Source: Nilaparvata lugens (taxonomy: Eukaryota > Arthropoda > Insecta > Hemiptera > Delphacidae). Taken from it: 64,000 nucleotides of DNA. A model generated the notes under the pieces. That model was not told the DNA's origin. It did not search any database and was given only the letters and a program-made list of their open reading frames with translations. A program made the translations under genes and the position numbers. Shown here in pieces: positions 10,635 through 21,559 of the stretch. How positions within the stretch are numbered: position 1 is the stretch's first letter; every line of letters begins with the position of its first letter. The DNA is taken from the NCBI RefSeq assembly GCF_014356525.2, contig NC_052512.1, forward strand, positions 792,797-856,796, in the 5' to 3' direction.

Positions 10635-13392
10635 GGGCACCGGTTGTCTTCCCGGGGTCCGGGTTGGTTGCGGGGCCTGGTAAAGGCTTTCCCTGGCCTT
10701 CCCAGAGGTCCTCTTGTGATCCCGCACTAGACGAGTGCGCTGCGGCGGCCAGTACTCTAGACTTTCCTAAGTCCTACTGGCCGGCACTGGCTGTCCTCCC
10801 GGGGTCCGGATCGGCCGCGGAGTGCGGGAAAGGCTTTTCCTGGCCTTCCTAGACGTCCTCTTGCGATCCCGCACTGGACCAGTGCGCTGCGGCGGCCAGC
10901 ACTCTGGACTTTCCTACGTCCTACTGGCCGGGCACTAGCTGTCCTCCTGGGGTCCGGATCGTCGCGGAGTTGCGGGAAAGGCTTTTCCTAGCCTTCCTAG
11001 ACGTCCTCTTGCGATCCCGCACTGGACCAGCGCGCTGCGGCGGCCAGCACTCTGGACTTTCCTAAGTCCTACTGGCCGGGCACTAGCTGTCCTCCTGGGG
11101 TCGGGATCGTCCGCGGAGTTGCGGGAAAGGCTCTTCCTGGCCTTCCTAGACGTCCTCTTGCGATCCCGCACTGGACCAGCACGCTGCGGCGGCCAGCACT
11201 CTAGACTCTCCTAAGTCCTACGGGCGGGCACTAGCTGTCCTCCTGGGGTCCGGATCGTCCGCGGAGTTGCGGGAAAGGCTTTTCCTGGCCTTCCTAGACG
11301 TCCTCTTGCGATCCCGCACTGGACCAGCACGCTGCGGCGGCCAGCACTCTAGACTTTCCTAAGTCCTACTGGCCGGGCACTAGCTGTCCTCCTGGGGTCC
11401 GGTCGTCCGCGGAGTTGCGGGAAAGGCTTTTCCTGGCCTTCCTAGACGTCCTCTTGCGATCCCGCACTGGACCAGCACGCTGCGGCGGCCAGCACTCTGG
11501 ACTTTCCTAAGTCCTACTGGCCGGGCACTAGCTGTCCTCCTGGGGTCCGGATCGTCGCGGAGTTGCGGGAAAGGCTTTTCCTGGCCTTCCTAGACGTCCT
11601 CTTGCGATCCCGCACTGGACCAGCACGCTGCGGCGGCCAGCACTCTAGACTTTCCTAAGTCCTACTGGCCGGGCACTAGCTGTCCTCCTGGGGTCCGGAT
11701 CGTCCGCGGAGTTGCGGGAAAGGCTTTTCCTGGCCTTCCTAGACGTCCTCTTGCGATCCCGCACTGGACCAGCACGCTGCGGCGGCCAGCACTCTAGACT
11801 TTCCTAAGTCCTACTGGCCGGGCACTGGCTGTCCTCCCGGGGTCCGGATCGGCCGCGGAGTTGCGGGAAAGGCTTTTCCTAGCCTTCCTAGACGTCCTCT
11901 TGCGATCCCGCACTGGACCAGTGCGCTGCGGCGGCCAGCACTCTGGACTTCCTAAGTCCTACTGGCCGGGCACTAGCTGTCCTCCTGGGGTCCGGATCGT
12001 CCGCGGAGTTGCGGGAAAGGCTTTTCCTGGCCTTCCTAGACGTCCTCTTGCGATCCCGCACTGGACCAGCACGCTGCGGCGGCCAGCACTCTAGACTTTC
12101 CTAAGTCCTACTGGCCGGGCACTAGCTGTCCTCCTGGGGTCCGGATCGTCCGCGGAGTTGCGGGAAAGGCTTTTCCTGGCCTTCCTAGACGTCCTCTTGC
12201 GATCCCGCACTGGACCAGCACGCTGCGGCGGCCAGCACTCTAGACTTTCCTAAGTCCTACTGGCCGGCACTGGCTGTCCTCCCGGGGTCCGGATCGGCCG
12301 CGGAGTTGCGGGAAAGGCTTTTCCTGGCCTTCCTAGACGTCCTCTTGCGATCCCGCACTGGACCAGTGCGCTGCGGCGGCCAGCACTCTGGACTTTCCTA
12401 CGTCCTACTGGCCGGGCACTAGCTGTCCTCCTGGGGTCCGGATCGTCCGCGGAGTTGCGGGAAAGGCTTTTCCTAGCCTTCCTAGACGTCCTCTTGCGAT
12501 CCCGCACTGGACCAGCGCGCTGCGGCGGCCAGCACTCTGGACTTTCCTAAGTCCTACTGGCCGGGCACTAGCTGTCCTCCTGGGGTCGGGATCGTCCGCG
12601 GAGTTGCGGGAAAGGCTCTTCCTGGCCTTCCTAGACGTCCTCTTGCGATCCCGCACTGGACCAGCACGCTGCGGCGGCCAGCACTCTAGACTCTCCTAAG
12701 TCCTACTGGGCGGGCACTAGCTGTCCTCCTGGGGACCGGATCGTCCGCGGAGTTGCGGGAAAGGCTTTTCCTGGCCTTCCTAGACGTCCTCTTGCGATCC
12801 CGCACTGGACCAGCACGCTGCGGCGGCCAGCACTCTAGACTTTCCTAAGTCCTACTGGCCGGGCACTAGCTGTCCTCCTGGGGTCCGGGTCGTCCGCGGA
12901 GTTGCGGGAAAGGCTTTTCCTGGCCTTCCTAGACGTCCTCTTGCGATCCCGCACTGGACCAGCACGCTGCGGCGGCCAGCACTCTAGACTTTCCTAAGTC
13001 CTACTGGCCGGGCACTAGCTGTCCTCCTGGGGTCCGGATCGTCCGCGGAGTTGCGGGAAAGGCTTTTCCTGGCCTTCCTAGACGTCCTCCTGCGATCCCG
13101 CACTGGACCAGCACGCTGCGGCGGCCAGCACTCTAGACTTTCCTAAGTCCTACTGGCCGGGCACTAGCTGTCCTCCTGGGGTCCGGATCGTCCGCGGAGT
13201 TGCGGAAAGGCTTTTCCTGGCCTTCCTAGACGTCCTCTGCGATCCCGCACTGGACCAGCACGCTGCGGCGGCCAGCACTCTGGACTTTCCTAAGTCCTAC
13301 TGGCCGGGCACTTGCTGTCCTCCTGGGGTCCGGATCGTCCGCGGAGTTGCGGGAAAGGTCTTTCCTGACCTTCCTGGATGTCCTATCTCGCC
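10635..13392. repeat. ~148.5-bp GC-rich tandem satellite, ~18 copies
   Basis: The anchor GCGATCCCGCACTGGACC recurs at 10863, 11011, 11160, 11308 and 11456, and so on, spaced 148-149 bp. Each unit contains TCCGGATCG, CCGCGGAGTTGCGGGAAAGG and CTGCGGCGGCCAGCACTCT. The first unit is the most diverged. Diagnostic variants (TCGGGATCGTCC with GGCTCTTCCTGG) recur at 11101 and 12586, 1485 bp apart, indicating a ten-unit higher-order repeat. The period is not a multiple of three, so coding use is unlikely. Confidence 0.92.
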
Positions 13393-13440
13393 TCGAAGCC
13401 CCACTGGTGGCCTACCAATGGGGAGTCAGGTTTCGACCAA

Positions 13441-13801
13441 ACGTCACAGTACACCAGTACTAAGTGAACTCCGATTTCTTCAGCGACCGGGAGTTGTGTC
13501 GAGGCTGAAGTCGATTAGCCTCTCACACAGTGAACTCCACTGCTCTACACTCGTTTGGGCGAGGTTAAACGACACTTAACCTGTTTGGACGACGGGTTGC
13601 CAGTTTCGACCAAACCTGACGTGTTGTCGTTGGTCGAACTGGCAACCCGTCGTCCAACAGGTTAAGTGTCGTTTAACACTCGCCCAAACGAGTGTAGAGC
13701 AGTGGAGTTCACTGTGTGAGAGGCTAATCGACTTCAGCCTCGACACAACTCCCGGTCGCTGAAGAAATCGGAGTTCACTTAGTACTGGTGTACTGTGACG
13801 T
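13441..13801. repeat. Giant near-perfect hairpin, ~172-bp arms, 16-bp loop
   Basis: The left arm 13441-13613 (starting ACGTCACAGTACACCAGTAC) and the right arm 13630-13801 are reverse complements with only a few 1-2 base differences, for example near 13565 and 13585. The loop is 13614-13629. A TTTCGACCAAAC block occurs both just outside (13429-13440) and inside (13604-13615) the left arm. The arms adjoin the last, degenerate satellite unit. Confidence 0.93.
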
Positions 13802-14010
13802 TGCTAGCTGCTCGCTGCTTCCTTCTCACCTCTCTCGACCGCTCGACTTGGCTCTCCGAACTCCACTGCCTCTTGCTGGCCTTTCTCGAGCCTCCCTCAG
13901 TGACCGAGAGGGAGGGGAGAGAGGATGCGCAGCAACGCTGAGCGGTAGGCCAGTGGCTGGCTTGAACGTTGACCCCTCAGATTCTATGAAAGATAGCCGA
14001 GCGTCGAATA

Positions 14011-15347
14011 AATGAGCCCTAAATTCAATGCCTTTCTCTAGTTACGATATACATCGTGACAGGCTATAACAGTTTTTTCATTACAGGTCATTCAACAAAT
14101 CTTCACTCAGTTTATTCATCAGATATGCTGATTATTGCTTATCACTACCCCTCCAACAAACCATCTATCAGGAATGTAAATAATTCGATTAAGCTAGTCA
14201 AAACAATGTCCAAGGGTACGTTGAACAAACGTGGATCACCGAGAGTCTTCAATTACACATGAAAATGGTCATTATATCAATAAAACATCAAGCTTTTATG
14301 GCTGTGCAACAGGCTGAAAAAAAATTTAATGGTGATAACTTTCTTAGTTTTTCGATTAGCATAATAGAAAGCTATCAAAATGAAATAGGTAGTTTTCTCA
14401 GGATAAGATTTTTTTTCTGATTATCACTTTTTGAGATATGAGCACCTAAAGTTTCAATTTTTGGGACAGATTTTTTCAAATTCAGTAAGAGATACATTTT
14501 TTGAGAGAGTTCTTCCATTTATAAAAGTAACTTTCAGTTGAGCTATTTCCAGGCATTTTTTGTGAATGCAATAACTTTCTCGAAAATGTATATTGTTAGG
14601 AAATTTTCACTTTATTCAATCAACCATTTTTTTCAATACTGTACCATGGAAAATGTATAGCTTGACAAGGGAGTTTTTTTTAATAAAGGTCAGAAGGTCA
14701 TCAGTCATTGTGATAAATCCATTTTACTTTCTATCCTCATTTATTATTCTATATAATATTTTTGGGGCTACCTCAAGATTTGTTTGGGGAACAATTGGTC
14801 ATGAGGTCATAACACTCGTATCCTAATGGAGTGACCATTATGTGGGGTCTTTATGGCGGTACATTTGAAGTTCCAATCTGCTCATAGCTAAATCATGCAT
14901 TATGCTTTTTAAGAATAATATTCTGGTTTAGATAATATGTAAAATTCAAGTTTTAGATTTTTTAATTATGAAATTTCAATAATAAATGGTTCACTAATTC
15001 ATTTTTTAATTATTAGAAAAATATTGTTCTTATTCTTGTAAGCTTTTATGATTTATAAGACATTAGGACAAAAGGCTTACCTTAAACAGTTTTAGGTTCC
15101 CAATCAATAAAATCTAAGAATCAACAATTCAGTTCCTAGTTGGAATCTAAATATTATTATTTAGTTGGAAGAATTTATTTCACAATTCAAAGCCAAGCAA
15201 TATTCCTTGAACAATATAACAAAATAACACACCATGTTGTCAATCTATAATGATAACAGCTGATAAATTTGAAAATGTATGAACTAGAACCCCATAAAAT
15301 GGCGATTTTGCAATGCATCACGGGATTGTGTCATGACCTGTATTATT
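14011..15347. other. AT-rich sequence with one possible terminal-exon-like ORF
   Basis: At 14094 a pyrimidine tract and ATTACAG precede a 167-bp open frame ending at 14262 (C-terminal GSPRVFNYT). This would be compatible with a splice acceptor and last exon, but no family is recognised. The rest (14265-15347) is non-coding AT-rich DNA. A ~180-bp segment around 14640-14810 (..AAGGTCA..ACCTCAAGATTTGTTT) recurs, diverged, at about 16270-16440. Confidence 0.3.
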
Positions 15348-16075
15348 TTATAGACCTTCACAGACCAATAAAAAAATTGAAAACATTAAAAGAATTGTGG
15401 AGATAATTTTGATATATACTGGAGCGGTTGCTAAAATCCCTATTTTGCCAATAAATTTGCAAAAAGTTAAGGCCGTCCGGCTCACAAATATGCTGGGTTC
15501 AGACCACAGCTCTAGCTCAATAGTAGATGCATGAATACTCCAAATATAATGAATCACCATAGGATTCAATGACTGGTGATCAATAATTTTTACCGCTGCT
15601 TCCGTGAAGTTATGGTAGAATACCAATAAGGAAGTCAAAAAGATAGTTGGTGACTGATTATCAGTAACCATATATTCAATCGAGAATAATGAAAATCAAC
15701 TATGGTTTTTCTAGTTGATTCTTAAAACGCTTGTCATGAATACAGGTATGCACCAATTTACCCTTTCGAAATTCCTTGAAACTTACAACGCCAGTTCTTG
15801 AAGCTCTCTGGATCCTTATTTGACATACTGTAGACTTATTAATGTAACTATCAGTAAGATTTTTCTGGCTGAATAGTATTACTATCATCAAAGGATGATA
15901 AGTAGTAAATGCTCTGAACAATATCAATATTAATCAATTCCTTAATTACATATGCTGCAGAATGAAAATGCTTGGTACCAAGACAGCTCAAACTGTATAT
16001 CACGAGATGAATTAGGAAATAATAAAAACTTCTAAGATCTTGTATGCTGACATAAAACATAAAATATATTCCCAT
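15348..16075 (-). other. Unassigned minus-strand coding-like fragments
   Basis: Three overlapping frames on the minus strand have protein-like composition: a segment with LSCLGTKHFHSAAYVIKEL (about 15930-16010), one with KSTVCQIRIQRASRTGVVSF (about 15765-15830), and a 107-residue frame at 15348-15671 with SIHASTIELELWSEPSIFVS and a hydrophobic end. They are separated by frame changes without clear splice sites. I do not recognise the family. They may be decayed exons of a host gene or of an unknown element, or chance frames in AT-rich DNA. Confidence 0.25.
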
Positions 16076-16191
16076 AAAATAATATATACAAAATATTTCT
16101 TGATAAATATAATTTTCTTTAAATAAATGAATTTTCTAATATTGTAATAAATATCACAGGATTGCTTAGCATTCACAGTATTGTGAGCTGT

Positions 16192-16195
<4 letters not shown>

Positions 16196-16252
<57 letters not shown>
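16196..16252. repeat. (TA)n microsatellite
   Basis: An almost uninterrupted AT dinucleotide run. Confidence 0.95.
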
Positions 16253-16255
<3 letters not shown>

Positions 16256-16639
16256 TTCATCATTAATAAACCGAGTGAAAGATTAATTAAGATTTGTTGA
16301 AAGGCTTAGGTAACAAATCTTGACAAGGCAGGTCTTTATTCTTCACCAAATGAAGATCAAAAGGTCATGATAAATTTACTCCAGTTTCTTTTATAATTAT
16401 TATTATATTTTTGCAACCACCTCAAGATTTGTTTTGTAACAAAGCCAATTTCAATGATGCAGTTGGTGTAGGCTACCCCTCTCAGAATGGGTACTCCAGA
16501 CTTTTTTGGGCCATCTTATATACATGCTACTCCTTTCAATCATTGCTTGGTTCATTTGAAAATAACATAAAGCAACATGAAAGAACTTAATCAACATGGA
16601 GAAATCAATCACCAACAATAGAATCATACATAGCAAGGG

Positions 16640-16850
16640 ATGGTGAAAATTATGGAAATGACTGATATACTATTAGAAAGGATAATTTGACAGTAGATCT
16701 CATTGGAGATCATTTTGAATAAAAATACTTGATTCAAAAATCTAATTTAAAATTTAAAGTAACTTTTTCAATTCCATAGAGATCCCCCATGAACTTACTG
16801 TCAAACTATCCTTGTGAAGAAATATTGAGCTGTTTTCATAATTTTCACTA
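16640..16850. repeat. Imperfect inverted repeat (MITE-like foldback)
   Basis: GTGAAAATTATGGAAA..GGATAATTTGACAGTA..GATCTC (about 16642-16710) is matched in reverse complement by GAGATC..TACTGTCAAACTATCC..TTTTCATAATTTTCAC (about 16780-16850). The terminal boundaries and target duplication were not resolved. Confidence 0.5.
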
Positions 16851-16902
16851 ACCCTATCTAATCTTCACATCTTGTGGAGGTTTCTTTTTCCTAATATTAC
16901 TA

Positions 16903-17142
16903 TTATTTATTTGGAACGTTTGCATATTTAGACAAGAAACTTGCTTGAAAATCAACTCTTATTAAATTTTTGATTTGCTGTAATATGATATCACGTACAC
17001 CCTGAGTACCTTCAGAGGTAGGTGATTGATACCCAGGTGTTGCTCCTGGACGACTTAGCTCAGTCATAATGTGGGTGGGGAAAGGAGGCAAGTTGAAGTT
17101 CCTCTTCTTCCTTCTTGTTGCCTTAGCTGGCATGGACAGCAC
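16903..17142 (-). CDS. Small hypothetical ORF or last exon
   Basis: A 79-residue minus-strand frame beginning MLSMPAKATRRKKRNFNLPP with a basic N-terminal part, a Pro/Ser/Thr-rich middle (SRPGATPGYQSPTSEG) and a helical-looking C-terminal end (DIILQQIKNLIRVDFQ), then a stop. The composition looks more protein-like than the surrounding AT-rich noise, and the basic KRRK-type run could be a nuclear signal. No family is recognised. It could be an exon of the same unassigned locus as 15348-16075. Low certainty that it is expressed. Confidence 0.3.
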   Translation of the reverse strand: MLSMPAKATRRKKRNFNLPPFPTHIMTELSRPGATPGYQSPTSEGTQGVRDIILQQIKNLIRVDFQASFLSKYANVPNK

Positions 17143-17264
17143 CTCCTGGTGCTTCTGACAGCATGAAGGTCGCTCTCTACTCTGATGACACCACTTCGAG
17201 GTATTTTGTATTGGCCTTATGGCCTCGTTTCTGCATCAAGTATAGTAGGAAGAGGAATGATAGA

Positions 17265-17575
17265 CAGGAGGGACGGCAGCCAACGGGCCACTGTGCCCTG
17301 GGGAATGGAAGGATAGGACGGCAGCCAACGGGTCGCTGTGCACTGGAGGATGAAGGATAGGGACAGCAGCCAATGAGCCACTGTGTCCTGGGAGAATGGA
17401 AGGATAGGGACGGAAGCCGATGGGCCGCTGTGCCCTGGGAGGATGGAAGGATAGGGACGGCAACCAACGGGCCGCTGTGCCCTGGGAGAATGGAAGGATA
17501 GGGACAGTAGCCAACAGGCTGCTGTGCCCTGGGAGAATGGAAGGATAGGGACGGCAGCCAATGGGCCGCTGTACA
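17265..17575. repeat. ~47-bp minisatellite, 7 copies
   Basis: The unit GGGACGGCAGCCAACGGGCC followed by GCTGTGCCCTGGGAGAATGG and AAGGATA starts near 17271, 17316, 17361, 17408, 17455, 17502 and 17549. The first three spacings are 45-46 bp and the rest 47 bp. The open frames on the minus strand here arise from the repeat. Confidence 0.9.
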
Positions 17576-18410
17576 AGGAGCAGGAAGGCTGGGAGCGGAA
17601 TGCTTTGGTCTGGGGCTCGTCCGCATTTAAATACTCTCCCTAAGTAGAGGGGATGGAGTTGCGCCGCCGCCAGAGGTGGTAAGAATCCTCTCAATGCTTG
17701 GAAGATGGTGCGCCATCGTACCCTCCTTATCTCCGCGGTCAGCTAGCTTGCTGATAGCCAGGCATCTTTCAATAATATTATTAATTACTTTCTCGTCACA
17801 ATTTTACTTTTTGACCATGATTCCCTTTTTCTCTGGGCTCTGTAACATCATCACATACTGATGGAAGTGATGAGAGAGAAGAAGGAGTGTATAGGAGAAG
17901 AAGCTTATCATGAAGTATAAAATTGTAAATATTGTACCAAAAATATTATTTTGTTTTTTTATTATAATTTTTATTCAACTTGGTCCAACAGATATTATTC
18001 ATTTATGTCTATATAATTATAGAATCAAGTTTGTGAAACCTTTTATATTTAAACTTGAATTTTAAAAACACTTTTGAAGTGAAACACTTACTTTATAGTG
18101 ATGATTCGACCTGTTGTTGGTCATCATCAGACTGTGAAAATTTACTCAGATGACAAGGCTATGTGTGGTAAGGGATAAAGGTGATGGAATAGGTTGTGGT
18201 GGGGGTTGGATTGGTGGGTACTTAGTGAGGCGGTAACTTTGAACTGTGGACTATTTTGTCAAAGAGTGTGTGGGAAGAGAAATTTACTTGATCATTTAGG
18301 AGACTGTTGGGACTGTTTTGTGTGGTTGTAAATTAAGTATTGTTCCAATACATTGAGTTTTCTGCTTTTTTGTGAGATATGGAGGATTTCAGATTGGTGG
18401 TGAGTCGGTG
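17576..18410. other. Non-coding stretch
   Basis: No gene seen. A block at 18095-18140 containing GACCTGTTGTTGGTCATCATCAG resembles sequence found next to retroelement (Penelope-like) 3' regions; no coding remnant supports this. Confidence 0.3.
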
Positions 18411-21216
18411 TATTGATTGATTGATTGATGATTGAGTACTTTATTTATGTAGATTACAATATATACTGGCTTATACACTTATATACAATAGCTTACAATA
18501 CAGCAAATTATAGATGAATTTACATAATATAGACTAAGAAAATAATTATTGAACTGTATATGATATGAAAAAGCAGTTTGTAATATAATAACTATAGATA
18601 ATAATCATATTGTTATGCATCTACATAAATTGGCGGAGCTTTGGACATATCAATGTCCATTCTTCGGAAAGAATATTAAAAATCCTCCCCACTAACTCTC
18701 TACCAAAACGTTAATTTCGTTATTTAACTAAGGATTTATTTATTAATGGAAATATTGTAAAAGTTTTAATCAATATGAATATTAAGAGAAAAAAAACAGA
18801 AATTGATAGAGTAAATAATTATATAGGTAGATAAGATCAAATAATTGATTAATATGAGTAGGCTGAAAGTAGATCAGGGTTATCAACTTTCAGTAATATA
18901 CAGCATTATGCAGTGGATAATAATGAAATAACATGAGTTATATATAATATATATATATATATACAATTCGTTCTATAACATGGTTTAAAGGTTTGTATTT
19001 ATGGGATGGGTGGGGGATGGATGTCATGTGATCGTTCTAGGGCCGGACAGTTTCAGTCATTTGTTCCAAAAGATTTTTTTTAAAGTTAGGATGAAGCTCG
19101 CTCGGCTCTCGATGGACCTGATAGAAACAGGAGTGCATTCCATGCACGACAGGCACTGACTAAGAAGGATTTTGTGAAAATAGTAGTTCGATGATTGGGT
19201 ATCCTTAAAGTACTTTCTCCGGTTCTAGTATGTGAAGCATCTATCCTCCTACCTTCAGAGACAAATTTGAAATCATCTTTAAAATAGTTCGGATTACCGT
19301 ATATCAAGATATCTCTAACAAGCTTGACTATTCGAAAAAGCCTCTGATCGGGAAGCTTTAATGTTGAACTAGCAATGTGGCTGGGGTGATATGATCATGG
19401 CGTTGGAGAGAGTAGACGAAACGTAGACAATAATTTTGGCAACGCTGTAGTTTATCATTCAGAGTGACTTGCATATCGTTAAGAACAGAATTACAATACA
19501 TTAAATGTGGGATGAGAGATTGAACCAATAATAATTTAATGTTTCTAGGGAGGATATCGTGCATTTTCTTCAATGCATGCATGGCTGAGAATACCTTTTT
19601 ACAAGTTTTGTTCACTTTCTGACCAGTCAAGAGTATTATTCATATAATGCCTAAATTTTTAACTGAGCTACAGTAAGGAATGTCATTACCGTCTACACTA
19701 ATTTTGTGAATCGATTCAAGGTCATATTGTTTATAAGACGAGAATATCCAATTATAATGGGTTGTGTTTTGATGGGATTAAGCTTAAGGCCATTTTTCTT
19801 TGTCCATTCCACTATCGAATTGATATCCTGATTCATTATTCCAACTGTTTCATTAATTTTTGTTATGGGACAGCTTAAATAGATTTGAAGGTCGTCTGCA
19901 TAAGTATGGAAACTGGAGAATTTGATAATGGAAGAAAGGTCATTAGCATACAAAGTGAAGAGGAGAGGGCCTAAAATTGAACCTTGTGGTACTCCATGCA
20001 TAACGTTTTTCCAAGTTGACTTTTTGTCACCGACAGATACACATTGTTTCCTACCTAATAGATAGGATTTAAACCAAACTAACGAGTTGTGACTGAAACC
20101 AAGAATAGCCAACTTATTCAGAAGGACTGTATGATCAACAGTATCGAATGCTTTAGAAAATCAAATAGGGTGAGGATGGTGCATTTTCTTTGGTCCATAG
20201 CTAACCTATATCATCAGTGACACGAAGCAGAGCTGTCTCAGTTGAATGGAATTTTCTAAAGCCTGATTGAAAGTTATGAAGCTTACTATTGTTGTCTAGA
20301 AATTTTACAACTTGAGCATGAATGAGTCTTTCTAGCACTTTGGACAATGCAGGTAAAATACTGATTGGTCTAAAATCCTCAACTTTATTGGGTGATGGAA
20401 CTTTATTTAGAGGGCGAACCAGAGCAAACTTCCAGTTTTCAGGGAAAATGCCTTCTTCAAGTGACTTGTTGAAAGTATGTAATGGTTGGTAAAACAGCAA
20501 ATAACATCTTCTTGATAAATTTAATAGGAATTTTGTCTACACCCATAGCATTACTATGAATACGTTGAATTGCTCTGAAAGTGTCTTCTTCTGAGATTGG
20601 ATGGAAATGAAATTGATCAGTGATTGGTAAATCTAAGTTTGTAACCTGCTCTTCAAGATCATCAATGTGATTAGCAATGACAACTTCGTCGCGTTGGTTA
20701 GAGTGTGAAACGAAATGGTCATTTATATTATTCAATGGTAAGTCATTTGTGGATTCGATTTCTCTTTGCCAAGCCCGAATTCTTTTATTCCCTGCCAAAG
20801 TGATTTAGAGTCTTGTCTATTGTTTGTCATAAACGAATTCAAGTACCTAATCTTTGAGTTCCGTAATTCCTGTTTAACCCTATTTCTAAGGCTCCTATAC
20901 TCTATCAAACTGTCCAAGTCAAATGTCTTTTTAAATTTCTATGTGCTTTGTCTCTACGTCCCATCATCTTAAGTATGTCTTCAGTCATCCACGGTACTCG
21001 TCGTTTTCTATTAATCCTCCTTGTCACATAAGGTGCATGTTTGTCATACAAAGTCAAAGTCCAATTCTCGAAAGTCTTGACCATGTCATCAACTGAGGGT
21101 AATGCTTCAATTTGATGCCATGGAGTCTGAGCCACATCAGTCAGGAAGGCGGCTTCATCAAAGTTTTTGAAGTCTCTATAAGTGATAATTTTCTGTTCTG
21201 GCTTGGGTATCTTATG
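18411..21216 (-). pseudogene. Decayed non-LTR retrotransposon (LINE), ORF2 with reverse transcriptase
   Basis: Read leftward from the gap. There is an endonuclease-RT linker (about 20905-21200, TLYDKHAPYVTRRINRKRR), then RT segments: MGVDKIPIKF (about 20520-20560), NWKFALVRPLNKVP and DFRPISILPALSKVLERL (about 20320-20440), GFRKFHSTETALLR, then VPQGSILGPLLFTLYANDLS (about 19960-20010). The catalytic box YADD is at 19891-19902, followed by GLKLNPIKTQ. The C-terminal thumb/tail domain follows (about 19090-19630). The 3'UTR has an AATAAA complement near 18440 and a (CAAT)n tail at 18411-18433. There are several frameshifts and a stop cluster, so it is dead. The motifs suggest the CR1/L2/Jockey side of the LINE tree. 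The 5' part is missing at the scaffold gap. Confidence 0.82.
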
Positions 21217-21316
21217 NNNNNNNNNNNNNNNNNNNNNNNNNNNNNNNNNNNNNNNNNNNNNNNNNNNNNNNNNNNNNNNNNNNNNNNNNNNNNNNNNNNN
21301 NNNNNNNNNNNNNNNN
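21217..21316. other. Assembly gap (100 N)
   Basis: A run of exactly 100 N. A LINE fragment ends on its left and a different (DUF4817) element begins on its right, so the true join is unknown. Confidence 0.99.
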
Positions 21317-21553
21317 TTTCTAACTCAACAGTCTTAGTAGATCGGGGTCTGCCTGCATAAATGTGCTCTTCGGATATCAAAGAATCTGTCTTAGACAGAC
21401 GTTGATGAATAGTGGCAAAAAACCTTGAACTTGGACATACTCGGTTAGGAAAGTTCTCTTGATACAAACGTCTTGCTTCAGTACTATTACAGTAGTGTCC
21501 TAATGCATGTCAGCTAATTCGGAGTATGAATAATGTCTAAAATTACTTGTCAT
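21317..21553 (-). pseudogene. DUF4817 (helix-turn-helix) protein, N-terminal fragment
   Basis: From ATG 21553 the frame reads FRHYSYSELADMH. It shifts frame near 21500 and continues ARRLYQENFPNRVCPSS, FFATIHQRLSKTDSL and AGRPRSTKTVELE up to the scaffold gap. This is the DUF4817 helix-turn-helix domain found at the N-terminus of insect Tc1/mariner-related transposon proteins. The catalytic part is lost in or beyond the gap. An element end-like motif (ATACAGGGTGATTCATAATT on the minus strand, about 22322-22341) lies upstream and may be its terminus. Confidence 0.65.
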
Positions 21554-21559
21554 TTTAAA

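Larger units (their letters stand above)
10346..14010. other. GC-rich island (satellite plus hairpin) inserted beside the integrase
   Basis: Base composition changes abruptly from AT-rich to strongly GC-rich at about 10346 and back at about 14010. Its parts are unique GC-rich lead-in (10346-10634), a 148.5-bp satellite (10635-13392), a junction, a giant hairpin (13441-13801), and a GC-rich tail ending with AATAAA (14007). No protein family is recognisable; the apparent ORFs are repeat artefacts. It could be an unknown repetitive element, a rearranged satellite block or transferred DNA. The sequence alone does not decide. Confidence 0.6.

Noticed and set aside
10336..12656. Arg/Pro/Ala-rich frames in the GC-rich satellite
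   Set aside because: The unit is ~148.5 bp, not a multiple of three, so frames change from unit to unit; they are composition artefacts.
17177..17694. Pro/Ser/His-rich minus-strand frames
   Set aside because: They are translations of the 47-bp minisatellite.
21112..21467. Frames running through the N block
   Set aside because: Translation across an unsequenced gap has no meaning; only the parts on either side were used.
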